Made by a program: the position numbers and the translations under genes. From the NCBI GenBank assembly GCA_022828595.1, contig JAKGHH010000003.1, forward strand, positions 59,943,759-60,007,758: 64,000 nt of DNA, given 5' to 3'. Below the pieces are notes generated by a model. It made no database searches. It was given only the letters and a program-made list of their open reading frames with translations, and was not told the DNA's origin. Source of the DNA: Nelumbo lutea (Eukaryota > Streptophyta > Magnoliopsida > Proteales > Nelumbonaceae). This document shows positions 1-15,923 of the stretch, in pieces. Numbering within the stretch: position 1 is the stretch's first letter; each line of letters begins with the position of its first letter.

Positions 1-1179
1 CTTCATAGGTTGATAAATTTGATTTGTATGGTTGAATTGCTTAGCTACCACTTGGACAAAGAATGGTTTTGTTTTTTAGTCAGTTTTATAATAGATGGGT
101 TTATATTGTTAAAAATGATTGACATAGATTTAATTAGTAGCATTTATTAGTGAAAATAACTTAAATATAGGATTTAATAAGAGAAACCTGGAGTTAATAC
201 CTTAAGTGTAACACTTAATGTGAGGGGATTAAATGAGGTGGGAAGTAATAATTGAAATTACATTTTCAACATTTGCAATTAGAGATGGATTTAATGGACA
301 AATATGGACATTTTAGTAGCCATTAAGGTTGGCATTAAAGTTGTAGTAAAATAACGTTTATACCCTTTCTCAAGCAAAGAAATAGAGGGTAATTTTTGTC
401 TAAAAAAACTTCCGCTCTACATGCACACTTTATATATAGTACGGATCTAGAATCCAATAAAAAGATGGATTTTGGATTGAGTGGGCAAAAATAAATATCT
501 AATGGCACAAAGTATTCTAAGTTATGTTGAATTGAACAATTGAAGGCCTCATAATGAAGTCTGAGATTGTTTAAGGATTAAATGGAGGACCTTTTGCATA
601 AAATTTGGAAGAATGGTAGAGATCAGATTGTAGGTTTGATTGGTTTAGTGATATATGAATGTATATATAGTTCTAAGCTTTAAAGACATCGACTAATCAA
701 AAACATTAAAATGGAATCTTCAAAAAGTGGGTAGTGAGGTTTTGCATTTTTGTGTTTAGATTTAATGTGAATGAATATTTTGGAAATATACACTAGACAA
801 TTACGTCCAAGAGTGTAGATGTAGGCTAACCAATATCGTTAGATCAGAATCATGCAAGTTAAACAGAGGAATTGGCAGATCTTTTGGTGTAGCTTGGTAT
901 CAAGTTTAATTTTAGTGCTTTGGAGATTGTGGTGTGGTTTGGACATAGGATTTGAAGTCATGTGATGTAAAATATCCTTTGTGGGGGTTCTTTTGATCAA
1001 AATCATTTGAGTGGCTTCATGTAAGATATATGGCTTATCTTGGGAGTTTGGTTGTGAAATTTGGCACATGACTACATTTAAGTTTCCTTGATTTAATGTT
1101 GGTGCTTGATTGGTTCATTATGATACAAATGGTCTTTTTTTTTTTTAAATTTAGGTTGATTAGGCCCATAAGGAAGCAT
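1..1179. other. AT-rich flank, no gene seen
   Basis: This stretch is AT-rich with frequent stops in all frames. I see no coding similarity, no LTR and no clear terminal repeat. A T-run near 1135-1146 is the only low-complexity feature. Confidence 0.6.
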
Positions 1180-1570
1180 GAACGAGTCTAATTAAAATTG
1201 TATTGTATATTGGGCTGCTTGCAGGCTAGCACAACCCAACACGACTTCAGCTGTGCCACATACAACCTGAACCCCTAGGCCATGGTACAACACGACATGC
1301 GCCGACTTTCTCGTGCCGGCATGCTCGAGGAATATAATGTTGGGGACTTATAGAAATACCTCACCCAATAGCTATAAAACAACTAGTTCGGGGGTGTTTG
1401 TTTATTTTGACATAGTGGCAAAAAATGATTTAAATGCCCCCAATAGCTATGTAACAACTAGTTTGAGGGGGTATTTTGGTGAAGTGATAATTAACTTTAT
1501 GAAAAATTAAAATGCCCTCCCAACAACTATAAAATGACTAATTTATGAGGGTATTTTGGTTAATTGAATA
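1180..1570. mobile_element. Relic resembling the end of a hAT element
   Basis: A GC-rich patch (about 1205-1330, with repeated GGC/GCC and ACGAC words) is followed by three spaced repeats in which a 'CAATAGCTAT'-like word precedes a 'GGGGTATTTTGG'-like word (about 1360-1560). The same arrangement lies at the right-hand end of the hAT element at 45702-51825, between 51250 and 51800. I infer a decayed terminal region of the same family. No TIR or target duplication could be placed, so the borders are rough. Confidence 0.35.
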
Positions 1571-2162
1571 ATTCCCAACTCCTGCAAATACTCTTACCTC
1601 TTTCACTCTCATCACACCAATTCTCATGCCCTTTCGTACTCTCACATACTCTTATACTACCGATTCTCTGAGTGAGAATGCTGTTTGGATCCAACCAATC
1701 TAAATCTTCCATCTCATTCTAGATGGAATTTTTAATCCAAAGGCAAGGTTCTTAGAAGTGATTTCTTTTTTCACTTATGAGAATCATGATTCTCCATTCT
1801 TGCAATCCTTGCTACATGACTTTAAAATAATGAACACGTGTAACTTGGTCACACATGAAAGCAGGGGTAAAAGTGTAAGTTGCCTATTTATCATCACCCT
1901 TTTCTATTTAGTGCCATTTTTTCCAATTTTGAAACCAATAATGAATCTTTATCCCTGTGTGTTTCTTCTCATTGTCTTTATGCCTTTGTCTAGCTCAAGC
2001 TTGCATAAACACATAAAACCCTCATAATAGCTCTCCGACAGGTTGCCACCACAAAACTCACTCCAACTAAAGTTGCTTAAACACACGAAACCCTTGTAAT
2101 AGCTTGAATTCTAAACCAAACCTCAACTCAACTCTTATAGGTTGCCACCACCCATTAATTGA
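1571..2162. other. AT-rich spacer, no gene seen
   Basis: Nothing is recognisable here. Short direct repeats of a word like 'CATAAAACCCTCATAATAGC' occur near 2010-2105, but no gene or transposon structure was found. Confidence 0.5.
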
Positions 2163-2455
2163 TCCAATAATGGAGAAGCCACAACTTACACCCATCTTCG
2201 GCTTAATGAAGATTTCTTTGAGTATTCCTTTGAGCCCCCAAATCGGATTCCAATCAAAGTATATCCCTCTTATTTGAAATTGGTGAAAGTTGTAGGGAAA
2301 AAGATATTGGCTCATGAAAATGTGGATGTCATGGATGAGTAAGGCAATGAAGAAGATGCCTTTGATGCTGAATTAGGGTTTGATTATGAAGAAATTCAGT
2401 TCATTGATGAGGAGTTTCCTTTTAGTGATGATGACAACAATGGCAAAGTGATGGG
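2163..2455 (+). pseudogene. Isolated decayed exon of an unidentified gene
   Basis: One frame (codon positions starting at 2172) reads as about 95 residues of coherent protein. It has a stretch around NEDFFEYSFEPPNRIPIKVY followed by an acidic tail rich in D, E and F (about 2343-2450). A single in-frame TAA lies at 2340-2342. The open frame ends exactly at a consensus splice donor, GTGAGT, at 2456-2461. No partner exon is seen on either side within the window. I infer an exon left from a broken or captured host gene. I do not recognise the family. Confidence 0.35.
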
Positions 2456-2939
2456 GTGAGTGTTGCCAGCGAAAACCACTTTGACGACATCTTCTGTAAC
2501 TCTCCAAATAAGATAGTAATAATAATTAGAAGAAAAAAGTACTTTTAAATGCCTCACTCTTTCTTAGAATTTAGAAAATTCTCAAAATTCATTCTTTTTA
2601 GGATGGATTCTAATAATGAGAAATGGGAGATTTGATGCCAAATGGGGCCTTAGTCTTTTACTCCTCAGTCCATAACTCTCCACTTTATTCAAGTTTCAAC
2701 AAGAATGATTTATCAAGTGTCTCAAATTAGCAATTTCAAAGGATTAAAATCTTTATCAATTGAAATCAAGTTGGGATACTAGAATGGTGGACTAGGGAAG
2801 TAGAAGTTAATTTCCATCTTTATCTAAAATTTAAAATTTTAATATTTTATTTTGAATTTATTAAAATGGCCGGTACTTCCCAAACTCCTTTTCCCTAAAC
2901 TCTCAATGAGATCCAATCACACTGTGATCACACTGATAT
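2456..2939. other. AT-rich spacer, no gene seen
   Basis: This is AT-rich sequence without a recognisable coding stretch or repeat structure. Confidence 0.5.
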
Positions 2940-3560
2940 CGGTTTAATGGTACTACTACTCATGAAGCCACTCTTAGTGCTCGGAGTGGCAACAGAGAGA
3001 ATAGTGAAGTTTGGAGAATGTTCGTTGTAGAAATCAATGGAAAGGGAAAAAGAACAATCTAATTTTAGTTATCATAGAAAAGGTGGCATCAGACATTAGC
3101 TAGACATATAGCAACGCATTTGGTGAAAATTGATAAAGAAATTCAAATACAAATTGAATGTGTTTTTTTTATTGGTAATTTTAATTATTCACAATAAAAA
3201 AATGAGATAGGAATTAGCATACATAATAAACATACTAAAGGACCCTTTTTATTAGTTGAAGATCCCAAATTTGAAATTTTTTCATAGCAATGTGTAAATC
3301 CTCAATTTAAATAAGCTTCTAGAAATACTATAAGAGTGGATGCTTTAAAAATTTTTTGGTCATATAAATAAGATTTAATTTGTACACTGTCAAATCTTAA
3401 TTCAATAGTTGCACTTACTTTTGGTATTTGGACCTCTAAATATAATATTAGCTATATTTGTATTATGACTCATTTTACTGATGAATTGTGGCTTTTGCAA
3501 AAAAGCATTATGTTTTACAAGACTTGAATGGTCATGACTTGGATCAGTTAATACACTCAT
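2940..3560 (+). pseudogene. hAT transposase relic
   Basis: Conceptual translation of 2985-3060 gives a piece like SEVWRMFVVEINGKGK, and 3257-3550 gives a longer piece with words such as EDPKFEIF, NPQFK, SRNTIRVDALK and IMTHFTDELWLLQK. These match, in the same order, the BED-finger start and middle of the transposase in the hAT element at 46298-50915 (minus strand), for example EDPKLEKW, NPQYKK, SRNTIRTDALK and TSHFIDENWLLNK. Several stops and frame changes show it is dead. It is the same family as the large hAT element, in the opposite orientation. Confidence 0.6.
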
Positions 3561-5229
3561 ATTTTCAAATTTGAGTTGAGTTTGATTCAAACTCTATGTT
3601 CAAGCTCAAGTTCGACTTTGTTAAATGTTCAATAGGTTCAAGTTCAACTCAAAAGTTTGAAAGACTAAAAGGAGAGCTTGAATTTAAGGATAGTCAAGAA
3701 AAATGATAGTTCAATTCAACTACTTGTTAGTTGGCAAGGAAAATACTTCAAGTTCAAATCCTATTACAATACGGAGTTTCTTTAACTCAAATTAACCACA
3801 ACAAGAAAAACCTATAATATAGAAAAAGAGAAGAAAAGAAAAAAAAAAAAACTTAGAAAGGATCCATCACGAAATGAACATGCATAGATTGAAAAATATA
3901 TATTGTAGGCACCCCATTTTTGTGCATTTCATTCTTTTTACAACACTTCGACCTTCAAGCATGCTTCAACTAAACTCTCAATTGACCTAAGGGCATTTTA
4001 AATGTTGACAAAGGTTTAGACCTCTAGGTTAACAAAATTCAACACTAGAGACAAGGTTGTCAATGCTCAAGTCTAACCTAATGGACCTAAATTGATTGGG
4101 CCAGTTCTAGTTCCAAGATTTGTATCGATGGGTCACTTCCGATTCTTAATCTATTGTCCCAATTATTATCGATTCAAAACTGGTTCTACCTAGCCCAGAA
4201 CAATCTCAAACCTAACATCAGCCATATGTATAATAAATTTTCAGCAAGTTTATTATAATCAAGTCCACAAGATCAGACTCAATTGTCTCGAGAACCAATT
4301 GGTTTAGTTCTACATCTAAAATTACATACCTATAGGGTTTGGTTTGGTTTCATTTCCTTGACATTTCTTGTCAAATTGGTTTTGGTTCTATTTATCCCAA
4401 TCCATACCTAACCCATTAACAACCCTAGTTAGAGAAGAACTTTAATACAAGTCTCTAACTTGTATTAAAGACTTGGGATCAAATCTTGTTGCCACTAGGA
4501 TTCGGGGGAAAGGGGATGGAGGATGGTGAGCTATCCCCGAAAGGGAATTTAATGACCCTGGATTCTTCCACATGGCCACCTATGCATAAAATCTGCTACA
4601 AATACAAGTGTATGGAATGGGCTATGTGACAAATAACGAGTGAATACGTTAGTGTTCCATATAAGGCCCAAACCACATGTAGGTCCCATTTATACAAAAT
4701 GACATATTCGGTCGTGTTTGGTCACATAGCTAGGTCCAAATCGGATTCGACCAATTGGGCCAAAAGGGTTTTAAATATTTGCCTCTGCTGCCTAAGAATA
4801 TTCCACTTGACAATTTTGTTTTGGGCCAAAACCTTTTTTTTTTTTAATTTTTTTTTAAGTTTTAAGGAATAGAGAACCTATTAGTTGGTTTGAGGCCAAA
4901 AATTTTGCCCTGTACATTTTATTTTTCTTTTGCCAAAAGTCATGTCAAAACAAAAAAAAAAAAAAAAATCAGTCGGTTTAACCACTTCAATTATCAAATG
5001 GTCATTAGAAGAATCTATAATTGTAAATAGGGTGGAGATCACATCAGCTCCCCGCCCCACATGCACATCTTAACGTGCATTCGGAACATCTCCCAATCAT
5101 AAGTACGGGAGATATTCCTAATACTCGGGATGAGATGTACTGTGGAACGCTGATGTGAACTCAACAGTTGTCATGGTTTACTAATTACTACTAGTGCATA
5201 TAATGAAGACTAATGTCCAATGGATGCTG
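3561..5229. other. Intergenic sequence upstream of CPN60
   Basis: No gene was found. There are A/T homopolymers at about 3840-3851, 4829-4857 and 4950-4968, and a possible old MITE at 4049-4436 that is listed separately. The rest is unassigned. Confidence 0.5.
4049..4436. mobile_element. Possible old hAT-type MITE
   Basis: The left end reads CAAGGTTGTCAATG and the right end CATTAACAACCCTAG, an imperfect terminal inverted repeat of the 'GGGTTGTTAATG' kind common in plant hAT MITEs. Flanking 8-mers (CTAGAGAC and TTAGAGAA-like) agree only partly as a target duplication. The interior has no coding potential. The ends could be shifted by a few bases. Confidence 0.35.
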
Positions 5230-5237
5230 TGCTGCTG

Positions 5238-5595
5238 TGGGCCTTGGGCCCGGGGATATCGATGGATCCAGACTCATCTTTGACCCAGTTACATCATAGT
5301 TCCATGATTTTTTTTATTGTTCTAGCCCAGGCCCATAAGTTATTTCTTTACCGAAAAGAGAAATAAATACCCAGGTCCATCAAAACCCCTCGTTTTTGCT
5401 TTTCTTGCCCAGGTCCAACATGGGTCACTATCATGAATTCATTATTGAAGATTGAGATCTACCTGGGCCATTAAGTTTTTTAAGTTGTCGCGGCCTAGGG
5501 CCCAGAATGCACATTTTATATTATTTCCTGATCAAAGTCCAGGGTCCTTCAAAGAACATCTTTTTGCTGTTTGGCCCAGGCCCAACAAGGGCCCA
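5238..5595. promoter_or_regulatory. Cluster of eight site II (TGGGCC) elements upstream of CPN60
   Basis: TGGGCC or its complement GGCCCA occurs at 5238, 5245, 5330, 5464, 5499, 5573, 5579 and 5590, all within 360 bp and ending about 290 bp before the CPN60 start codon. Site II motifs of this form bind TCP factors and are enriched in promoters of plant genes for mitochondrial and ribosomal proteins. The density here makes them the likely core of basal CPN60 transcription. The block looks internally duplicated (about 5319-5445 against 5497-5615). Confidence 0.65.
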
Positions 5596-5670
5596 CACTG
5601 TGAATTCATTACACAGAGTTAAGCGAGTATGTGGCTTAATTTAAACAAAATGACTATCCTTTGGACTCTA

Positions 5671-5685
5671 AAACCCTAAACCCTA
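5671..5685 (+). promoter_or_regulatory. Telo-box in the CPN60 promoter or leader
   Basis: AAACCCTAAACCCTA is two overlapping copies of the telo-box core AAACCCTA. In plants this element sits near the transcription start of growth-related genes and acts together with site II motifs, which lie just upstream here. It is about 200 bp before the start codon. Confidence 0.6.
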
Positions 5686-5704
5686 GAAGGAGGCGCTTCT
5701 AGTC

Positions 5705-5717
5705 TTCTAGAGACTTC
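5705..5717 (+). promoter_or_regulatory. Heat-shock-element-like triplet
   Basis: TTCTAGAGACTTC gives three alternating 5-bp units TTC-nn-GAG-nn-TTC, which is the heat shock factor site TTCnnGAAnnTTC with one mismatch. It lies 164 bp upstream of the ATG of a chaperonin gene, where such control would be expected. It may fall in the 5' leader rather than the promoter. Confidence 0.4.
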
Positions 5718-5880
5718 TTTTCTCTAGAACCCACTCTGCCTAACCCGTTCAGTCCGCTCTATTTACGTCCTCCACTGCCACCACATAGCTGTTTTATTTT
5801 CCTGTGCAAAGCGACACTCCAAACCCTAACCATAACTCCCTTTTACTTCTGTCCCCTTCTCTGCAACTCTTACTCCAATC

Positions 5881-10875
<4,995 letters not shown>

Positions 10876-11330
10876 AGCTCTGAAGTCTTCACTAAGTAGA
10901 CAAGCAGTGATCTGATCCAATCAGCTTAGTATACAATTTATATTCATAAAATCACACAGATTGAGGACATTAGGGTTTTGAACGGTGGTGGGTTCATTTT
11001 TCCTCAACTATGGTTTTTCTGTCCTCTGCACCACTTATTTTGTTAAATTATTTTTCTTGTTGAGGCTCAAAATCCGTGTAATCATAGTGAGAGGTAAGTT
11101 TTGTTCATGCTGGTACGTAATTGGAGTAAAAGCTATTGCTGATGATTGTAAAGACTCCTCTTGAGCACTCTGTTCAGAAGGGAAATCAGGATTAGGTTTA
11201 TCTCAAAATAAAAAATAAAACAACTTTCTTCTGCTGCAATAGCAACACTTGATCCTCTTATTGATTGATATTGACGTTTGTGTGCTGCTAATTGGAGATT
11301 TTCTTTCACTTTGTTCTTCTTGGGGCTTGG
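10876..11330 (+). other. CPN60 3' untranslated region and downstream flank
   Basis: T-rich, U-rich-like sequence follows the stop codon. Possible near-upstream polyadenylation elements are the AATTTATATTCATAAAAT-like stretch near 10935-10952 and the AATAAAAAATAAAA stretch near 11206-11219. The exact cleavage site cannot be fixed from sequence. Confidence 0.45.
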
Positions 11331-11936
11331 TTGTTCAAACACGTTAATGATTTGAAGCCAGGGTGCAGGTCATAATTCATTTTCTGAAGATGTAGACAGC
11401 AATTCAAGATTTACTCCAAACCAATTTAACAGATGTATCAGGCCATCAGGGTTGTACTTTTAAGTGAGTAGAGGTGGTTCTCATCAAAAATTGGAAAATC
11501 GAATCAAACCAAGGTTCAAATTATCGACACGTATCGGACGATGCATATTATTCTGGCACCTCTCCATATGCCCCTTATAGTGGGTGTATTGGGGTTCTGA
11601 CTGGTCTAGGGGATTGGAGGAGACTTAAACTGACCCCTTTGAATTGATTGTAGAAAATAAAATAATGTATAAAAAACAGTATCGATTCATCCAGTATTGA
11701 TATTTTGAACATTGAATCAAACCAATGAAACCAAATAAAAAAGGGTAAATTATAGAGGCCCCCAGTATTAGGGGGTTTGTGACAAAGACCTCGTTGTACT
11801 TTGTTTTGTGACAAAGACCCCCTTGTACTATGACTTGAAAGGAATATAGATCCATCATATGGATGGCCGAACTCTGTAGATAAGTTGGGCGAAATTTCAA
11901 AAATTTCTTTTCCCCTCATCTGGGAATCATATTCAT
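11331..11936. other. Intergenic sequence with a dispersed repeat (11740-11870)
   Basis: No gene is present. The segment 11740-11870 contains two near-repeats of a word like 'GACAAAGACCCCCTTGTACTATG'. A related pair, in reverse complement, lies at 17230-17370 inside the gypsy element, so this is a dispersed repeat family. I cannot assign it to a transposon class. Confidence 0.45.
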
Positions 11937-13877
11937 TGTTTTAGAAAATTTGCATTTTCAATGATCAATATTAAATCATACACCGAATTAGATCTGAAAC
12001 CAGAAACAAAAGAGGGATATACCTGATACGGAGAAACAATATCTCCCAATGGAGGTGTTCATGCCCAAGGATCCAAAAACGGTTCTCACTGAAAATGGCG
12101 CAATGTAGGATAGAGTAGAATCAACATTGTTCTTTCAAAAGAATCAAACCTTTCACAAGAATTCGTTGGAGTTGTGAGCACAACTTCAGATCAGCCTTTC
12201 TCCAAAGGCTGATATCAAGATCCAATCTTGATCATTTCTACTAAAAGAGGAGATCGAACTGGCAGTAATGGCGACGATAGAAAGGAGGCGGCAAGGAGAA
12301 AACAACTCAGTCTCACTAGGTGTTGCGCTCTCTTTGAATTTCAAATGTGATGATCTTTTAAAACTTTTGCCCCCTTCTCCTTTTATAATTTTAAAGGGAT
12401 CAACTCCTAATCCCATTAGGAGTTGCTGATCCAAATCATATTTGGATCTGAATTCCCCTCTAAGAGATAATGATATACCTTTATTTTATCTACATATTAG
12501 ATCAGGCCTCTCCTAATCTTATCAGGAGGCTATCAGATCTGAATCTGTATTCAGATTTGGACTCTCTGAGTGGATATCCTATCTGCCAATCTAATCTCAG
12601 ATTCACCCCCTCTTTAACTGATCAAATCAGCCTAGTTCGAAATTGGATTTAGGCCCAATAAGAGTATGTGCTCACTTAGCCTTCTTAACTGTTGTCCAGT
12701 TGGGTTTCTTTGTATGGCGTGGGACCCAAGCATTGATCTACACATCAGCCACAAGGGTTCGGCCCAGCCTTTGTTACAAGGCCTAGCCCAATAAGAGTAT
12801 GTGCTCACTTAGCCTTCTTAACTGTTGTCCAGTTGGGTTTCTTTGTATGGCGTGGGACCCAAGCATTGATCTACACATCAGCCACAAGGGTTCGGCCCAG
12901 CCTTTGTTACAAGGCCTAGCCGAATTCACTAGAAAGCCTAGTGAACCCCTTGAGCCCATCACATGGACTCTATGAGCCCAACACTTACACTAAGTGTTCC
13001 CTGGGCCAAGCCACCTTGTAACACCTAGGGATTGTGGGCAAATGGAAGATTAGTCCATCAGGTATTACCCTCAATGGTCTTACACTTAACTTCTCAGCTT
13101 ATAATGATCATACACTGCCCGACAAGAGAGGACATCTCCCTCGGCTGCAAGGAACAGTGTTGCACTCTCTACTCACATGAATCTCGGGAATTAAAACATT
13201 TTGCAAACAATTCGAAACCATAACATATATACTTTTATATCCGTATAAAAAATATATTTTGCAAAACAAATCTCAACGATTGAAATCGGCTGCCGTCAGT
13301 CTTGGTTTCCATCAGAGAGAGTGCATCCCTAATCATTACATTTGTCCGACAAAGGGATTGATCCTGCCACTATGATTATCCACTCAGATGAATTATCGGA
13401 CTGTCTCAACATACACAAGTTTTGACGCCCTCCAAGGATCTCACAGATTGGCACATCAAAAACAACCCAATCTGACACCTAGTGCAGTATCATAATCGAG
13501 TCTACGGGTCAGGTGTAATTTTTCAGTTTTGCCCACTAATCTCCAAAGTCCAGGGCAATACTGGAAATCTGATCCGATTTAGGGTTTCAAATAAACCTAT
13601 ATTGCATTTGCTTTGGGTCTCACCCTAACAGTTGAAACAGGTCACCCAAACACTTGGCAGCACACCAGTGTCAACCTTAGTAGGATAAATCTCCCCATAC
13701 TTATCCAACGGCTGTGAACATTCTAAACCAACACGAGTCTCATTAAGTGTTCAGTTTAAGGGTATTAAACAAAAACACACCACACGAACATGAATCAAAT
13801 ATGCACTTTATTCATTTACAATAAATGTCATAAGTACATCAATCTGATTGGAGCTAAGGGCATACAACTGTCTAACA
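11937..13877 (-). mobile_element. Copia LTR-like region (3' side of a minus-strand element)
   Basis: On the minus strand, a purine-rich tract (AAGTGCAAGTGGAAGC, near 13878-13893) is followed by TGTTAGACAG, the usual start of a Ty1/copia 3' LTR after its polypurine tract. The likely LTR end, TTTTCTAAAACA, lies at about 11937. A second TGTTAGGGTG occurs at 13630, so the true LTR start is uncertain. The coding relic of the same orientation lies just upstream in the element's sense (14066-15031). A 133-bp tandem duplication sits inside. Confidence 0.5.
12653..12918. repeat. 133-bp tandem duplication
   Basis: Copy 1 (12653-12785) and copy 2 (12786-12918) look essentially identical. Both contain AGAGTATGTGCTCACTTAGC and the word GGGTTCGGCCCAGCC. 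The near-identity suggests a recent slippage or unequal exchange within the old LTR, or an assembly duplicate. Confidence 0.85.
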
Positions 13878-14065
13878 GCTTCCACTTGCACTTAGGTCAT
13901 ACACTTGCACTTTGAGTGTACGAGAAGTGACCGGACCATATCCAATAAGGTTCTATTTCTCCTCTCTGAAATATCGTTTAGCTGTGGTGTAGCAGGAGGA
14001 GTTAACTATGATACTATCCCGTTGACCTTCAAGTAGTCCCTAAATGCGTCAGAGAGATATTCGCC

Positions 14066-15031
14066 TCATCGATCTAATCGAAGGGCCTTAATTTCTCTCC
14101 CTAATTGTTTATCGACCTCTTGTTTGAACTCTTTGAACTTTTCAAATGATTTGGACTTATGTCTCCTTAGGTACACATAACCATACCGAGAATAGTCATC
14201 GGTAAAGGTAATAAAATACACGTACTGGTTACAAGTCCTAACACTCAGGGGACCACATACATCACTATGTGTAAGGTCAAGCGTGCCTGTATATCTTTCA
14301 GGCTTACCGTTAAATAGTCGTTTTGTCATCTTACCCTGAAGGCAAGACTCATAAGTGGGAAAATCTTCTATAGTTAGAAAATCCAAAGGACCATCCTTTA
14401 CTAGCCTTGCGATACGGTCAATACCGATATGGCCAAGTCGGTAATGCCACAGGCACGTGGGATTAACGATATCACGGATTCTTTTCTTGGAGATATTAGC
14501 CGACGTAGTTTCGGCTATGTTAGTTTCTTGAGAATGATGTAGAACATAGAGACCATTCTCCAGTTCCCCGTATGCGATGAATCTGTTGCTTCTTTTAATA
14601 GTAATCGTGTTACTAAAGAAGACAGAATAACCATCAACAGATAGTTTTGAGACAGAAATCAAATTTCTTCTTAAATTTTGTACATAAAGACAATCTTTAA
14701 GTGCAATTATTCATTCTCTAAAAAATAACTCTACGGTTCCTATGGTCGCAACTGCAACACTTACAGAAGTCTCCAAGTAAAGCGTTACTTATTTTTCACT
14801 TAGCCTTCTACTTACATTGAACCCCTGCAGTGAGTTACATGCATGAGTTGAAGCCCTAGAGTCAATATACCAGGACGCTGAAGCAACCAACAAATTGGTT
14901 TCTATGACACAAGATTCGAAATTACATTTCTTGGATTCCAAGTATTGAGGACAATTCCTCTTCTAGTGGCTAGTCTGCTTGCAAAAATGACAGGCATCTG
15001 ATGCCTTGTCTTTCATCTGCTTCTTGGGTTT
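14066..15031 (-). pseudogene. Copia gag-protease-integrase relic
   Basis: Reading on the minus strand from 15031 down, one sees a zinc-knuckle piece (CHFCKQTSH), a protease active-site-like piece (WYIDSRASTHACNSLQGF, with Ser where Gly is usual in the D-S/T-G motif) and an open stretch of 198 codons (14662-14066). That stretch holds the pre-integrase zinc finger (LWHYRLGHIG and CLQGKM) and the start of the integrase core (THSDVCGPL and FTDDYSRYGYVY). The end of integrase, reverse transcriptase and RNase H are missing. The upstream side is cut by the gypsy LTR at 15032. Confidence 0.7.
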
Positions 15032-15840
15032 TGATGAAGGAAGATTTGGCCCGACCTCTCTATTATGTGACACGTGGCAGAAACAACAGCTCGGCAAAAG
15101 GGGCCAAGCCTAGGCGGTAACAAGGGCACACTTCGCCGAACTGACCCTTGTAACAGCTCGGGTTACACTTCGCCGAGCTGACCCACCTTGTAACAGCTCG
15201 GGATACACTTCGCCGAACTGACCCACCTTGTAACAGCTCGGGATACACTTCGCCGAACTAACCCACCTTGTAACAGTTCGGGATACACCTCACCGAAACT
15301 GACCTGCCCTATAGATACCTCCAAGCTCAAGACCGCCTCACTCAGCACTTCGCATCACCTTCTGAGCACCAAAACCAAACAAGTCGTACCATGCTTGACA
15401 CTAGGGAAGTCCGTGCCCGAGGGCGCCACGCCTGGCTGACTTGGGATCTGACGTTTGGCAGCAGCACTCTAAACGGCCACCTGCCACCGCCACTGACACC
15501 GCCATCTCTAGTTAGACGGTTAGGCAGTGACGGTTCTGTCTCAGCAGAAAGGACGACGACCGAATTGACAAGCACAAGGGTAATCATACCCGATCTGACA
15601 AGGGACTCGGGACGAATACACGAAGTGACTATAAGAGCCCCCTGCCCCCCGACAACGGAGGTATGCAAACTTTGCGCTATCTGGTACTACCTTGCTTTTG
15701 AAGGATTCTAACTTGAGATTCGGAGCCTCTACACCGAGTTCCCCCCGAAGCTTTCCCATCTCCTCCGTTTCAGGTTCCCTGCTACCCCATTCGGAAGCAA
15801 GGCAGCGGACAGCTAAGACCAGCCGGATCGCACTCCATCA
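15032..15840 (+). repeat. 5' LTR of gypsy copy 1
   Basis: It begins TGATGAAGGAAGATTTGGCC and ends CTCCATCA just before the primer binding site. The 3' LTR at 30069-30895 starts TGATAGAGGGTGATTTGGCC, shares the GACACGTGG block and ends ACCATCA, but is otherwise diverged. So the two LTRs come from different subfamily members. The exact left border could be a few bases off because TGATGAAGG might belong to the disrupted copia. Confidence 0.65.
15131..15302 (+). repeat. 40-bp tandem repeat inside the 5' LTR
   Basis: About 4.3 units start at 15131, 15168, 15208, 15248 and 15288, each carrying CTTCGCCGAACTGACCCACC and a TTGTAACAGCTCGGGATACA-like half. Spacing is 37, 40, 40 and 40 bp. The 3' LTR of copy 2 lacks this array. 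Such LTR arrays usually arise by slippage in the U3 region. Confidence 0.85.
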
Positions 15841-15842
15841 AT

Positions 15843-15859
15843 TGGCGCCCGTCTATGGG
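15843..15859 (+). other. Gypsy primer binding site
   Basis: TGGCGCCCGTCTATGGG lies two bases after the 5' LTR end. It fits the TGGCGCC-type primer sites, complementary to a tRNA 3' end, seen in many plant gypsy elements, and it fixes the LTR border at 15840. Confidence 0.6.
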
Positions 15860-15923
15860 AAATGCTTCAAAAAGCCTCCCTCCAAACTTCGATACCCCCT
15901 TTTTCTTCAAAAAACCCAACACT

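Noticed and set aside
839..1069. Short open frame on the minus strand in the left flank
   Set aside because: Its composition is AT-driven, it has no recognisable domain, and no splice or promoter context supports it.
15131..15302. Regular 40-bp repeats that could resemble a CRISPR array
   Set aside because: Units are contiguous with no unique spacers, lie in an LTR and are in a plant genome. It is an ordinary tandem repeat.
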